A stretch of 64,000 nt of DNA from NCBI RefSeq assembly GCF_000761215.1, contig NZ_CP009438.1, positions 5,535,501 through 5,599,500 on the forward strand. The letters run 5' to 3'. Positions 34,936-46,024 of the stretch are shown here, piece after piece (the stretch's first letter is position 1; every line of letters starts with the position of its first letter). Below the pieces are notes generated by a model, which was not told the DNA's origin, ran no database searches, and saw nothing but the letters and a program-made list of their open reading frames with translations. The DNA comes from Streptomyces glaucescens (GTDB lineage Bacteria > Actinomycetota > Actinomycetes > Streptomycetales > Streptomycetaceae). The position numbers and the translations under genes are program-made.

Positions 34936-35445
34936 ATGAGCACCACCCAGAGCGAGAGGCTGCGAGAACTTCTGGAGCCGCTCGTCGGCTCCCAGGGCCT
35001 GGATCTCGAGGAGATCGCGGTGGACTCGGTCGGACGCAAGCGGGTGCTGCGCGTCGTCGTCGACTCCGACACCGGGGCGGACCTGGACCAGATCGCCGAT
35101 GTGAGCCGCGCGCTCTCGGCGAAGCTCGACGAGACGGACGCCATGGGCGAGGGCGAGTACACCCTCGAGGTCGGCACGCCGGGCGCGGAACGCCTCCTCA
35201 CGGAACACCGGCACTACGTGCGCGCCACGGGCCGGCTGGCGAGGTTCCAGCTCACCGAGGGCGGCGAGCTGGTCGCCAGGATCCTCGGCGTCGACGACGA
35301 GGGCGTCGAGCTGGAGGTGCCCGGAGTCAAGGGCCGCAAGGCCACCGCGCGCCGGCTCGCCTTCCCGGAGATCGCCCGGGCGCGCGTGCAGGTCGAGTTC
35401 AACCGCAAGGACGAGAAGTCCGAGAAGAAGGAAGAGGAGGCGTAG
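34936..35445 (+). CDS. rimP: Ribosome maturation factor RimP
   Basis: Needed for 30S subunit maturation. The 169-residue protein has the RimP N-domain (LRELLEPLVGSQGLDLEEIA, RVLRVVVDSDTGADLDQIAD) and an SH3-like C-domain (EGGELVARILGVDDEGVELE), ending in a lysine/glutamate-rich tail. The ATG at 34936 follows GAGGAG with good spacing. It heads the rimP-nusA-ylxR-infB cluster, with nusA starting two bases after its stop. Confidence 0.95.
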   Translation: MSTTQSERLRELLEPLVGSQGLDLEEIAVDSVGRKRVLRVVVDSDTGADLDQIADVSRALSAKLDETDAMGEGEYTLEVGTPGAERLLTEHRHYVRATGRLARFQLTEGGELVARILGVDDEGVELEVPGVKGRKATARRLAFPEIARARVQVEFNRKDEKSEKKEEEA

Positions 35446-35447
35446 CC

Positions 35448-36446
35448 GTGGACATCGACATGAGTGCCCTGCGGGGCTTGGTACGGGAGAAGGAGATCTC
35501 CTTCTCCCTGCTGGTCGAGGCCATCGAATCGGCCCTCCTCATCGCCTACCACCGCACCGAGGGAAGCCGCCGGCACGCGCGCGTGGAGCTCAACCGCGAG
35601 ACCGGTCACGTGACCGTGTGGGCGAAGGAGGACCCGGAGGACCTCGAGGAGGGCCAGGAGCCCCGCGAGTTCGACGACACCCCGTCCGGCTTCGGCCGTA
35701 TCGCCGCCACCACCGCCAAGCAGGTCATCCTGCAGCGGCTGCGCGACGCCGAGGACGACGCGACGCTCGGCGAGTACGCCGGCCGCGAGGGCGACATCGT
35801 CACCGGCGTGGTCCAGCAGGGCCGTGACCCGAAGAACGTGCTCGTCGACATCGGCAAGCTGGAGGCCATCCTGCCGGTGCAGGAGCAGGTCCCCGGCGAG
35901 AGCTACCCGCACGGCATGCGCCTGCGCAGTTACGTCGTCCGGGTGGCGAAGGGTGTCCGCGGCCCGTCCGTGACCCTCTCCCGGACGCACCCCAATCTGG
36001 TGAAGAAGCTCTTCGCCCTGGAGGTGCCGGAGATCGCCGACGGGTCGGTCGAGATCGCCGCGATCGCACGTGAGGCCGGTCACCGTACGAAGATCGCCGT
36101 CCGTTCCACCCGTTCGGGCCTGAACGCCAAGGGCGCCTGCATCGGCCCCATGGGCGGCCGGGTGCGCAACGTCATGGGCGAACTGAACGGTGAGAAGATC
36201 GACATCGTCGACTGGTCGGACGACCCGGCCGAGATGGTGGCGAACGCGCTCTCGCCGGCCCGGGTCTCGAAGGTCGAGGTCGTGGACCTGGCCGCCCGCT
36301 CCGCGCGGGTGACCGTGCCGGACTACCAGCTGTCGCTGGCGATCGGCAAGGAGGGCCAGAACGCCCGGCTCGCGGCCCGGCTCACCGGCTGGCGGATCGA
36401 CATCCGCCCGGACACCGAGCAGCCCGGGGACCGGGCCGGGGAATAG
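35448..36446 (+). CDS. nusA: Transcription elongation/termination factor NusA
   Basis: Binds RNA polymerase and nascent RNA to control pausing, termination and antitermination. The 332-residue protein has an N-terminal polymerase-binding domain, an S1 domain (EGDIVTGVVQQGRDPKNVLV) and two KH domains (GLNAKGACIGPMGGRVRNVM and LSLAIGKEGQNARLAARLTG). It stops there, without the C-terminal acidic repeats of E. coli NusA, which is normal for actinobacteria. The GTG at 35448 has GAGGAGG seven bases upstream, inside the end of rimP. Confidence 0.96.
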   Translation: MDIDMSALRGLVREKEISFSLLVEAIESALLIAYHRTEGSRRHARVELNRETGHVTVWAKEDPEDLEEGQEPREFDDTPSGFGRIAATTAKQVILQRLRDAEDDATLGEYAGREGDIVTGVVQQGRDPKNVLVDIGKLEAILPVQEQVPGESYPHGMRLRSYVVRVAKGVRGPSVTLSRTHPNLVKKLFALEVPEIADGSVEIAAIAREAGHRTKIAVRSTRSGLNAKGACIGPMGGRVRNVMGELNGEKIDIVDWSDDPAEMVANALSPARVSKVEVVDLAARSARVTVPDYQLSLAIGKEGQNARLAARLTGWRIDIRPDTEQPGDRAGE

Positions 36447-36547
36447 ATCCAGGCCGCGCGGCGCTGAGATCACGACAGGTTCGTGCGCGGAACTGTTCGA
36501 ATCCTGCCCCAAAGGGGTGAGGTGCGTACGGGGAGGTAGACTTAAGA

Positions 36548-36844
36548 GTGTCTGGCCGGACGCGGATCCGCGCATGCCCTGAACGCACCTGTGTGGGGTG
36601 CCGGGAACGAGCGGCCAAGACGGAGCTGCTGCGCATCGTGGCGGTCGAGGGCGAGTGCGTCCCCGATCCTCGCGGTACGCTGCCCGGCCGGGGTGCGTAC
36701 GTTCACCCCACACCGGTCTGTCTCGACCAGGCGGTACGCCGCCGGGCGTTCACGCGGGCACTGCGCGCCCCGGGAGCGCTCGAAACAAAGGCGTTGCGCC
36801 TCTACGTCGAGCGGACGACAGTTGCCGGACAGGCAACACGGTAA
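36548..36844 (+). CDS. ylxR: YlxR-family RNA-binding protein
   Basis: A 98-residue DUF448 protein between nusA and infB, its usual place. Hallmarks are RTCVGCRERAAKTELLRIV and GRGAYVHPTPVCLDQAVRRR. Homologues are nucleoid- or RNA-associated and can affect transcription. The GTG at 36548 has GGGGAGG eleven bases upstream, and a TAGACT hexamer just before it could be a -10 for a very short leader. Confidence 0.92.
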   Translation: MSGRTRIRACPERTCVGCRERAAKTELLRIVAVEGECVPDPRGTLPGRGAYVHPTPVCLDQAVRRRAFTRALRAPGALETKALRLYVERTTVAGQATR

Positions 36845-36993
36845 GAAGCGTGCCGTGCGGAACCCCCCGTGCGGCTTGGTACCTCGCGAGTCGAAAGCAG
36901 GTCGAGATTGCGATGAGCACTCGATGAGTACGCGATGAGTACGCCCATGAACTAGCGACGGTCCGGACGCAACCCGGACCTCAAAGGAGCGAA
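36845..36993 (+). promoter_or_regulatory. infB leader with short direct repeats and hairpin
   Basis: The 149-base gap holds direct repeats of GATGAGTACGC (near 36923-36945, with a degenerate copy before) and a 7-bp hairpin (36960-36966 with 36974-36980) that ends three bases before AAAGGAG. The repeats create several unused ATG and TGA triplets. A role in infB translation is conceivable. Confidence 0.45.
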
Positions 36994-40056
<3,063 letters not shown>

Positions 40057-40068
40057 CCTGACACGCGA

Positions 40069-40111
40069 CCGGGGCCGGTCGGCGGAACTTATTTCCGTCG
40101 ATCGGCCCCGG
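40069..40111 (+). terminator. Composite hairpin after infB
   Basis: A 12-bp outer stem (40069-40080 with 40100-40111, one G-U pair) encloses a 5-bp inner stem (40083-40087 with 40093-40097). It follows the infB stop by 12 bases and may terminate or attenuate before the DUF503 gene. Confidence 0.7.
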
Positions 40112-40184
40112 CCGTTGCGTGTACGGTTCCTGTATCGGCGCAACCGTGCCCATACCCCGAGCCGGCGGGACATCCGGAACACAC

Positions 40185-40478
40185 ATGTATGTGGGGACCC
40201 TGTCCTTCGACCTGCTCCTCGGCGATGTCCATTCGCTGAAGGAGAAACGCTCTCTCGTCCGTCCCATCGTGGCCGAGCTCCAGCGCAAGTACGGGGTGAG
40301 CGCGGCGGAGACGGGCCACCAGGACCTCCACCGCAGGGCCGAGATCGGTGTCGCGCTCGTCTCGGGGGAGACCGGGCACCTCAGCGACGTGCTGGACCGC
40401 TGTGAGCGGCTGGTCGCCGGGCGGCCCGAGGTGGAACTGCTCTCGGTTCGACGCAGGCTCCACAGCGACGAAGACTGA
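40185..40478 (+). CDS. DUF503 family protein (YlxP-like)
   Basis: A 97-residue protein from the ATG at 40185. MYVGTLSFDLLLGDVHSLKE with KRSLVRPIVAELQRKYGVSA is the DUF503/YlxP signature. Homologues sit between infB and rbfA in many Gram-positive bacteria and have been linked to ribosome assembly. The longer frame from 40119 overlaps the infB terminator region and is unlikely. rbfA follows 35 bases on. Confidence 0.9.
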   Translation: MYVGTLSFDLLLGDVHSLKEKRSLVRPIVAELQRKYGVSAAETGHQDLHRRAEIGVALVSGETGHLSDVLDRCERLVAGRPEVELLSVRRRLHSDED

Positions 40479-40513
40479 AGCAACAAGCAAGAAACTCTTA
40501 AGGAGACGGACCA

Positions 40514-40960
40514 GTGGCCGACAACGCGCGGGCTAAGAGGCTGGCGGACCTCATCCGAGAGGTGGTGGCCCAGAAGCTGCAGCGCGGGATCAAGGACCCG
40601 CGGCTCGGCTCGCACGTCACCATCACGGACACCCGGGTGACGGGCGATCTGCGGGAGGCGACCGTCTTCTACACCGTGTACGGGGACGAAGAGGAGCGCG
40701 CGGCCGCCGCCGCCGGACTGGAGAGCGCCAAGGGCGTCCTGCGCTCCGAGGTCGGCAAGGCGGCCGGGGTGAAGTTCACCCCCACCCTCACCTTCGTCGC
40801 CGACGCCCTGCCGGACACCGCCCGCACCATCGAGGACCTCCTCGACAAGGCGCGGCAGTCAGACGCGGCGGTGCGCGAGGCCGCCTCCGGCGCGCAGTAC
40901 GCCGCCGGGGCCGACCCGTACCGCAAGCCGGGCGACGACGAGGACGACATCGCCGAATGA
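40514..40960 (+). CDS. rbfA: Ribosome-binding factor A
   Basis: A 148-residue single KH-type protein that binds the 30S subunit during 16S rRNA maturation. RAKRLADLIREVVAQKLQRG, DPRLGSHVTITDTRVTGDLR and LTFVADALPDTARTIEDLLD follow the family. AGGAGA lies seven bases before the GTG. The C-terminus is an acidic, disordered tail. Its stop overlaps the truB ATG (ATGA at 40957-40960). Confidence 0.95.
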   Translation: MADNARAKRLADLIREVVAQKLQRGIKDPRLGSHVTITDTRVTGDLREATVFYTVYGDEEERAAAAAGLESAKGVLRSEVGKAAGVKFTPTLTFVADALPDTARTIEDLLDKARQSDAAVREAASGAQYAAGADPYRKPGDDEDDIAE

Positions 40961-41862
40961 ACCGCAAGCCCACCCCGCCCGACGGCCTGGTCATCGTCGA
41001 CAAGCCGTCGGGCTTCACTTCGCACGACGTCGTGGCCAAGATGCGCGGCATCGCGAAGACCCGGCGCGTCGGACACGCCGGCACCCTGGACCCCATGGCG
41101 ACGGGCGTCCTCGTCCTCGGTGTCGAGCGCGCCACCAAGCTCCTGGGCCACCTCGCCCTGACCGAGAAGGAGTACCTGGGCACCGTCCGCCTGGGCCAGA
41201 CCACGGTCACGGACGACGCCGAGGGCGAGATCACGTCCGCCACGGACGCCTCCCGGATCACCCGGGACGCCATCGACACCGGCATCGCCAAGCTGACCGG
41301 CGACATCATGCAGGTGCCGTCCAAGGTCAGCGCCATCAAGATCAACGGAGTGCGGTCGTACAAGCGGGCCCGCGAGGGCGAGGAGTTCGACATCCCCGCC
41401 CGCCCGGTCACCGTCTCCTCCTTCGCGGTGTACGACGTCCGGGACGCCGTCGCGGAGGACGGCACGCCCGTGCTCGACCTCGTGGTGTCGGTGGTCTGCT
41501 CCTCCGGCACCTACATCCGCGCGCTCGCCCGCGACCTGGGCGCCGACCTGGGCGTCGGCGGCCACCTCACGGCGCTGCGCCGGACCCGCGTCGGGCCGTA
41601 CAAGCTGGACACCGCGAAGACGCTCGACCAGCTCCAGCAGGAGCTGACCGTGATGCCGGTCGCCGAGGCCGCCACGGCCGCGTTCCCGCGCTGGGACGTG
41701 GACGCCAAGCGGGCCCGGCTGCTCGTCAACGGCGTCCGGCTGGACATGCCGGAGGAGTACGCGGGTGCCGGCGCGGTGGCCGTCTTCGATCCCGAGGACC
41801 GCTTCCTGGCGCTGGTCGAGGAACACCGGGGCAAGGCCAGGAGCCTGGCCGTCTTCGGCTGA
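40957..41862 (+). CDS. truB: tRNA pseudouridine-55 synthase
   Basis: Makes the universal pseudouridine 55 in the T-loop of tRNAs. The 301-residue protein contains GLVIVDKPSGFTSHDVV, the catalytic loop GHAGTLDPMATGVL with Asp45, YLGTVRLGQTT, and the SGTYIRALARDLG segment, ending in a PUA-like domain. It is translationally coupled to rbfA. A two-tier terminator follows. Confidence 0.96.
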   Translation: MNRKPTPPDGLVIVDKPSGFTSHDVVAKMRGIAKTRRVGHAGTLDPMATGVLVLGVERATKLLGHLALTEKEYLGTVRLGQTTVTDDAEGEITSATDASRITRDAIDTGIAKLTGDIMQVPSKVSAIKINGVRSYKRAREGEEFDIPARPVTVSSFAVYDVRDAVAEDGTPVLDLVVSVVCSSGTYIRALARDLGADLGVGGHLTALRRTRVGPYKLDTAKTLDQLQQELTVMPVAEAATAAFPRWDVDAKRARLLVNGVRLDMPEEYAGAGAVAVFDPEDRFLALVEEHRGKARSLAVFG

Positions 41863-41882
41863 CCGCGCCACCGGGAGCCCTC

Positions 41883-41940
41883 CCGTGGAGCGGCGGCGGT
41901 CACGGATGTGGCCCTGCCGCCGCTCCACGGTCCCCCCTCG
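41883..41940 (+). terminator. Strong two-tier terminator after truB
   Basis: A perfect 15-bp stem (41883-41897 with 41926-41940) encloses a 6-bp inner stem (41898-41903 with 41908-41913, one wobble). It lies 20 bases after the truB stop, so the next gene is probably transcribed separately. Confidence 0.85.
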
Positions 41941-42112
41941 GTTCCCCCACACCTAGGGTTATCCAGCGGTCGCCCTTCGTTCACCCGTCCGGGCAGGCGC
42001 TCGGAGTGAACCGGGGGAGCACAAGGGGGCGCGTTCGCCGCGCGAGCTGTCCCGCTGATCATCCGGCCCCTACGGTCGGACCCAGGGCACAGGCACGGCG
42101 GGAGGTTCGACC

Positions 42113-45100
42113 ATGGCGGCACGGGGCCGACGGGACGGGCTCGCTCCGCACGAGCGCGAAGAGCGGCCTCCGGCGCCCGCCGACACCCCCCACGACGCGC
42201 CGCCCCCGCTGCTGGACCGCGGCCTCGTCCGCATCCACGACCTCGCCGGGCGCCCGCGCGGCCTGGGCGTCGTCGCCGACCACGACGGCACGGTGCTGAC
42301 CAGCCACGAGACCGTCGACGGACTGCCCCGTGTCGTCCTGCACACCGTCACCGGCGACCGCAGCCGTGTGGTGACCGCCGACGCCGTCACCCCGCTGCCC
42401 GGACGCAACCTCGCCCTCGTCCGCACCGAAGGCCTCGGCGCGGACCCGCTCCCGCTCACCACACGGGACCGCGTCGAGGCCGGTGCCTACGTCCGGATCG
42501 TGGCCGGCTGCCGGCGCGAGGCCCGGGTACTGGGCACGACCGAGGTGACCTACACCGCCACCGACCGCGTGCACCGGTTCGGCGGCGCCCTGGAACTGGC
42601 CATCGGCACCGCGGGCCGGGACGCGCTGCGGCTGGGCGGCGGCGCGGCCGGGGGACCGGTGCTGGACACCACGACCGGCGCGGTGGTCGCCGTCGTCGGC
42701 ACCGCCCTGCGCTCCGGGCACCGCGACAGCGGCTTCGCCGTCCCCCTGCGGCCCGCCGCCGACGGCCCACTGGCCGCACTGCTGGCCCGCAACGCGGCCA
42801 CGGTGCCCGCCTACGGCGCCGATCTGAACCTGGCGGGCGTCCTGGAGCTCACCGCCACCGCGACGGCGCAGGACGGCCCGCCCGGAACGTGCGACGGCCG
42901 CTGCGGGCCGGCCGGTGCCGAGCCGGTCGAGCGCCCGGCGACCGAACGGGCCCTCACCGCCTTCGCGCACGGACCGGCCCCGGTGCTCGCCCTCGTCGGC
43001 CCGCCCGGCAGCGGCCGCACGACACAGCTCGCGGCCCTCGCCGCCCGCCGCGGCCGGGGCACCGAACCGGCGCCCACGCTGTGGCTGCGCGGCGCCGGCC
43101 TGCACGGCGACGACGCCTCCGTCGCCGACGCCGTCCGCCGCGCCCTGGACCGGGCCGCGCGGACCGTCCGCCCGTCCGGCCACGGTTGCGCGCCCCTGCC
43201 CGGCCCCACGCCGGGCGACGTGGCCCGCACCGCCCGCGACGCGGGCCGTCCCCTGCTGCTCCTGCTCGACGGCCCCGAGGAGATGCCGCCCCGCCTCGCC
43301 CAGCGCCTGCCCGCCTGGACCGACGACACGGCGAGCTGGCTCCGGGAGACCGGGGCACGGCTCGTGGTGGCGTGCCGGCCGGAGTACTGGGAGACGGCGG
43401 GCGCATGGTTCCCGGCCGAGCTGCTGTACGGGGCCGCGTCGGGAGTGCCGGGCGGCGTGACGGTGCCCGCGGCGCGGGCGCCCGCCGCGCGGACGCGCGC
43501 CGTGCGGGTGCCAGGGGCGGAGGAGCCGCCGTACGCGTCCGCCACCGGTGCGCCCGCGGTTCGTGCGCCCGAGGTCGATGCGCTCGCCGCCGGTGCGTCC
43601 GCGGCCGGTGCGCCCCCGGCCGGTGCGCTCGCCGCCGGTGCGTCCGCGGGGCGGCGGGAGCTGCCGTCGGCGTCCGTGAGCCGGGTGTCCTCCCTCGGGG
43701 AGGGTCCGCTGCCCGGCCTGCCGCCCTGCGTGCCCCTCGGCGACCTCACCGCCGCGGAGGCCGCGCGGGCCCGCGCCCGCTACGGCATCGCCGACGCCGT
43801 GCTCGCCGAACCCGACGCCCGGCACCCCCTCACCCTGCGGCTGCTCGCCGAGGTCCGCGCCGCGGCCCCCGGCGCGCCCTGTGCCGTCCCCCTCGACCAC
43901 CACGACGTCTTCTGCGCCTACCTGGACCTGATGTGCCTGCGCGTCGCCGTCCGGCTGGCCGCCGGGAACGGCGTGCGCGGCACCGCCGTGCGCCGGCTGG
44001 CCGCCAGGGTCGCCGGCCGGGTGCACGAGGCCGCCCGCCGCAGTCTCGGCCCCCGCCAGGGCGAACTGGACCGCGGCTCGTTCGAAGAGCTGTTCCCGCA
44101 GGGCGCCGCCACCGGCCTTCCCGGCGGCACCGGCTGGGCCTGCGCCGTCCTCGCCGAGGGCCTGCTGGTGCCCGCCGGCGACGGCTACCGCTTCGCCCAC
44201 GAGGAGTTCGCCGACTGGATCCAGGGCATGCACCTCGACCTCGACGAGGCCCTGCGCGCCCTGGTGCACCGTCCGGGCCCGCCCGCGGCGGACCGTCCGC
44301 CGGCCGTCCCCCGCCACCGCGCCGGCCCGGTCGTGCAGGCCCTGCTGTTTGTCGCCCGGCACCACGGCACCGGCCGACTCGGCACCAGACTCGCCGAGTT
44401 GGCGCGCGCACTGGACACCGACCCGGACTCCTGGTGGGCGGCCCGGCTGCTCACCGAGGTGCTGCGGCGCGTCCCCGACGCCACCCCGTACCTCCCCGTG
44501 CTGCGGCAGCTCGCCGACGGCGTCGTCGGCCACAAGCGCCGACAGCGCCCCGTACCGGCCGGGTTCGGCCCCGGCTTCTGGGCCGGGCTGCGGCTGCCGG
44601 ACACCGAACGCCTCGCCCTGCTGCGCCGTCTGGTGCTCGCCGACCCCGCCCCGCACGCCGCCCCCGGGCCCCGCTACCTGGACGTGGTCGCCCGGCTGCT
44701 CGCCGACGCCCCCACCGCCGTACAGCGGGAGCTCGTCGACTGGTTCGACGACGAGCGTCCGCTGCCCGCCACACCGGACGCCACCGTGGCGGCCGCCGCC
44801 CAGGCACTCCTGCACACCCACCGGCACCGGGCCCTGGACCACCTCACCGAGGTACTGGCCGACAGCGAGCACGCACGCGCCGGCGAACTGCTCGCCGTGC
44901 TCGCCGAGGAGGAACCGTCCGCCGTCTGCCGGGCCGTGGACCGCTGGGCGCGCGACGAACGGCCCACGAGACGGCTGGCCGCGGTGACGTACGGCCTGCG
45001 CACCGCGCCCCACGCCCACGACGACACCGACCGAGAACTGCTGCGCTACGCGGCCCTCGCCCTGCTCGCCCGCCCCGCCGACGGCGCCCTGCACGGCGGC

Positions 45101-45850
45101 GCCCTCGGGCTGCTCGTCCGGGACCCCCGCACCCGCGCCCGCCACCTCCCGAGGGCCCTCGACCACTTCCGCGCGGGCGACCCGCACCTCCCGGCGAGCG
45201 CCCTGGCCGCCGCCCTCCCCACCCACCCCGAGCCGGTCCTCGACGCCTTCCGCGCCCGCCTGCCGCACGCCGACGACGTCACGGAGCTGCTGCACGCCCT
45301 CACGGACGCCGCCGCCCCCGGCCTGGTCCGCCCGGTCGCCGCCCTGGTCCGCGAGGCCGTGGCCCTGCGCCCCGACCTCGCCGGAGGCGTCGCCGCGTAC
45401 GCCGACCGCCGCCTGGAGGCCGGGCCCGCCGTCCGCGACCGGGTCCTCCCGCTGGTCACCGAACTGCTCGACGGCGGCCCCGGTCCGCTGCGGGCCGCCC
45501 TCGCCGCCGTACTGGCCGCCCCCGGGACCCTGCGCCGCGACCTGCGCGACCTCCTGCTGGCCGGGGAGCGCGACCCGGCCGTCCTGGAGTCGCTGCTGCG
45601 GGCCGCCGCCCGGCAGGCCCCCGACGATCTGCGCGAACTGGTCCACGGCCTCGGTGTGCGGCTGGTGCGCACCCCCGACGGGGCGACCCGCTACGACCGG
45701 AGCCTGGTCGACCTGGCCCGCGAGGTGCCCGGGTTCGCCGCGCGTGTGACCGGCTGGCTGGCCGGGGCGCCCGACGACTGGGCGGCCCTCGTGGGTCCCA
45801 GCACCCGCCGGACGCTGGAGCACCTGGCGGGCGTACGGGTGCCCGCGTGA
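42113..45850 (+). CDS. Degenerate trypsin-like domain fused to STAND-type P-loop protein with helical repeats
   Basis: A 1245-residue protein in three parts. Residues 35-230 look like a trypsin-fold protease, with His65 in VLTSHETV, but the usual Asp is Asn99 (NLALVR) and the usual Ser is Ala179 (GGGAAGGPV). Next comes a P-loop NTPase: GPPGSGRTT at 296-304, where the Walker A lysine is Arg302, and a Walker B-like PLLLLLDGPEEMP near 385. A low-complexity Ala/Gly/Pro stretch (about 455-520) precedes a long helical-repeat region to the end. The layout is that of signalling STAND proteins, with both active sites altered. GGGAGG precedes the ATG. It sits between truB and ribF, unlike a housekeeping gene. 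Function unknown. Confidence 0.78.
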   Translation: MAARGRRDGLAPHEREERPPAPADTPHDAPPPLLDRGLVRIHDLAGRPRGLGVVADHDGTVLTSHETVDGLPRVVLHTVTGDRSRVVTADAVTPLPGRNLALVRTEGLGADPLPLTTRDRVEAGAYVRIVAGCRREARVLGTTEVTYTATDRVHRFGGALELAIGTAGRDALRLGGGAAGGPVLDTTTGAVVAVVGTALRSGHRDSGFAVPLRPAADGPLAALLARNAATVPAYGADLNLAGVLELTATATAQDGPPGTCDGRCGPAGAEPVERPATERALTAFAHGPAPVLALVGPPGSGRTTQLAALAARRGRGTEPAPTLWLRGAGLHGDDASVADAVRRALDRAARTVRPSGHGCAPLPGPTPGDVARTARDAGRPLLLLLDGPEEMPPRLAQRLPAWTDDTASWLRETGARLVVACRPEYWETAGAWFPAELLYGAASGVPGGVTVPAARAPAARTRAVRVPGAEEPPYASATGAPAVRAPEVDALAAGASAAGAPPAGALAAGASAGRRELPSASVSRVSSLGEGPLPGLPPCVPLGDLTAAEAARARARYGIADAVLAEPDARHPLTLRLLAEVRAAAPGAPCAVPLDHHDVFCAYLDLMCLRVAVRLAAGNGVRGTAVRRLAARVAGRVHEAARRSLGPRQGELDRGSFEELFPQGAATGLPGGTGWACAVLAEGLLVPAGDGYRFAHEEFADWIQGMHLDLDEALRALVHRPGPPAADRPPAVPRHRAGPVVQALLFVARHHGTGRLGTRLAELARALDTDPDSWWAARLLTEVLRRVPDATPYLPVLRQLADGVVGHKRRQRPVPAGFGPGFWAGLRLPDTERLALLRRLVLADPAPHAAPGPRYLDVVARLLADAPTAVQRELVDWFDDERPLPATPDATVAAAAQALLHTHRHRALDHLTEVLADSEHARAGELLAVLAEEEPSAVCRAVDRWARDERPTRRLAAVTYGLRTAPHAHDDTDRELLRYAALALLARPADGALHGGALGLLVRDPRTRARHLPRALDHFRAGDPHLPASALAAALPTHPEPVLDAFRARLPHADDVTELLHALTDAAAPGLVRPVAALVREAVALRPDLAGGVAAYADRRLEAGPAVRDRVLPLVTELLDGGPGPLRAALAAVLAAPGTLRRDLRDLLLAGERDPAVLESLLRAAARQAPDDLRELVHGLGVRLVRTPDGATRYDRSLVDLAREVPGFAARVTGWLAGAPDDWAALVGPSTRRTLEHLAGVRVPA
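43575..43655 (+). repeat. Imperfect tandem repeats coding an Ala/Gly linker
   Basis: Units of the form GCCGGTGCG(T/C)CC(G/C) recur in this stretch and encode AAGASAAGAPPAGALAAGAS inside the protease-STAND protein. Such repeats expand and contract easily, so linker length may vary between strains. Confidence 0.55.
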
Positions 45851-46024
45851 GCGAACGGGCGCCATCCGCCGGGCCCGGTGATCCGTGCGCCGATCCGTGT
45901 CCCGCCGGGTGCGACGGGTCACAGCGACCATGCCGATGCGGGCGGCGGGCACCCGGCATGGCACCCTTAGACCTGCGTAAGAGGCATCCGTAAGAGTCAG
46001 ACACGGGTTCGAGGAGCGGTCACA

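Noticed and set aside
31185..36446. A plus-strand frame of 1753 codons ending in nusA
   Set aside because: Only the part from the GTG at 35448 is NusA. The rest is out of frame with proS and antisense to the APH-fold and lipoprotein genes.
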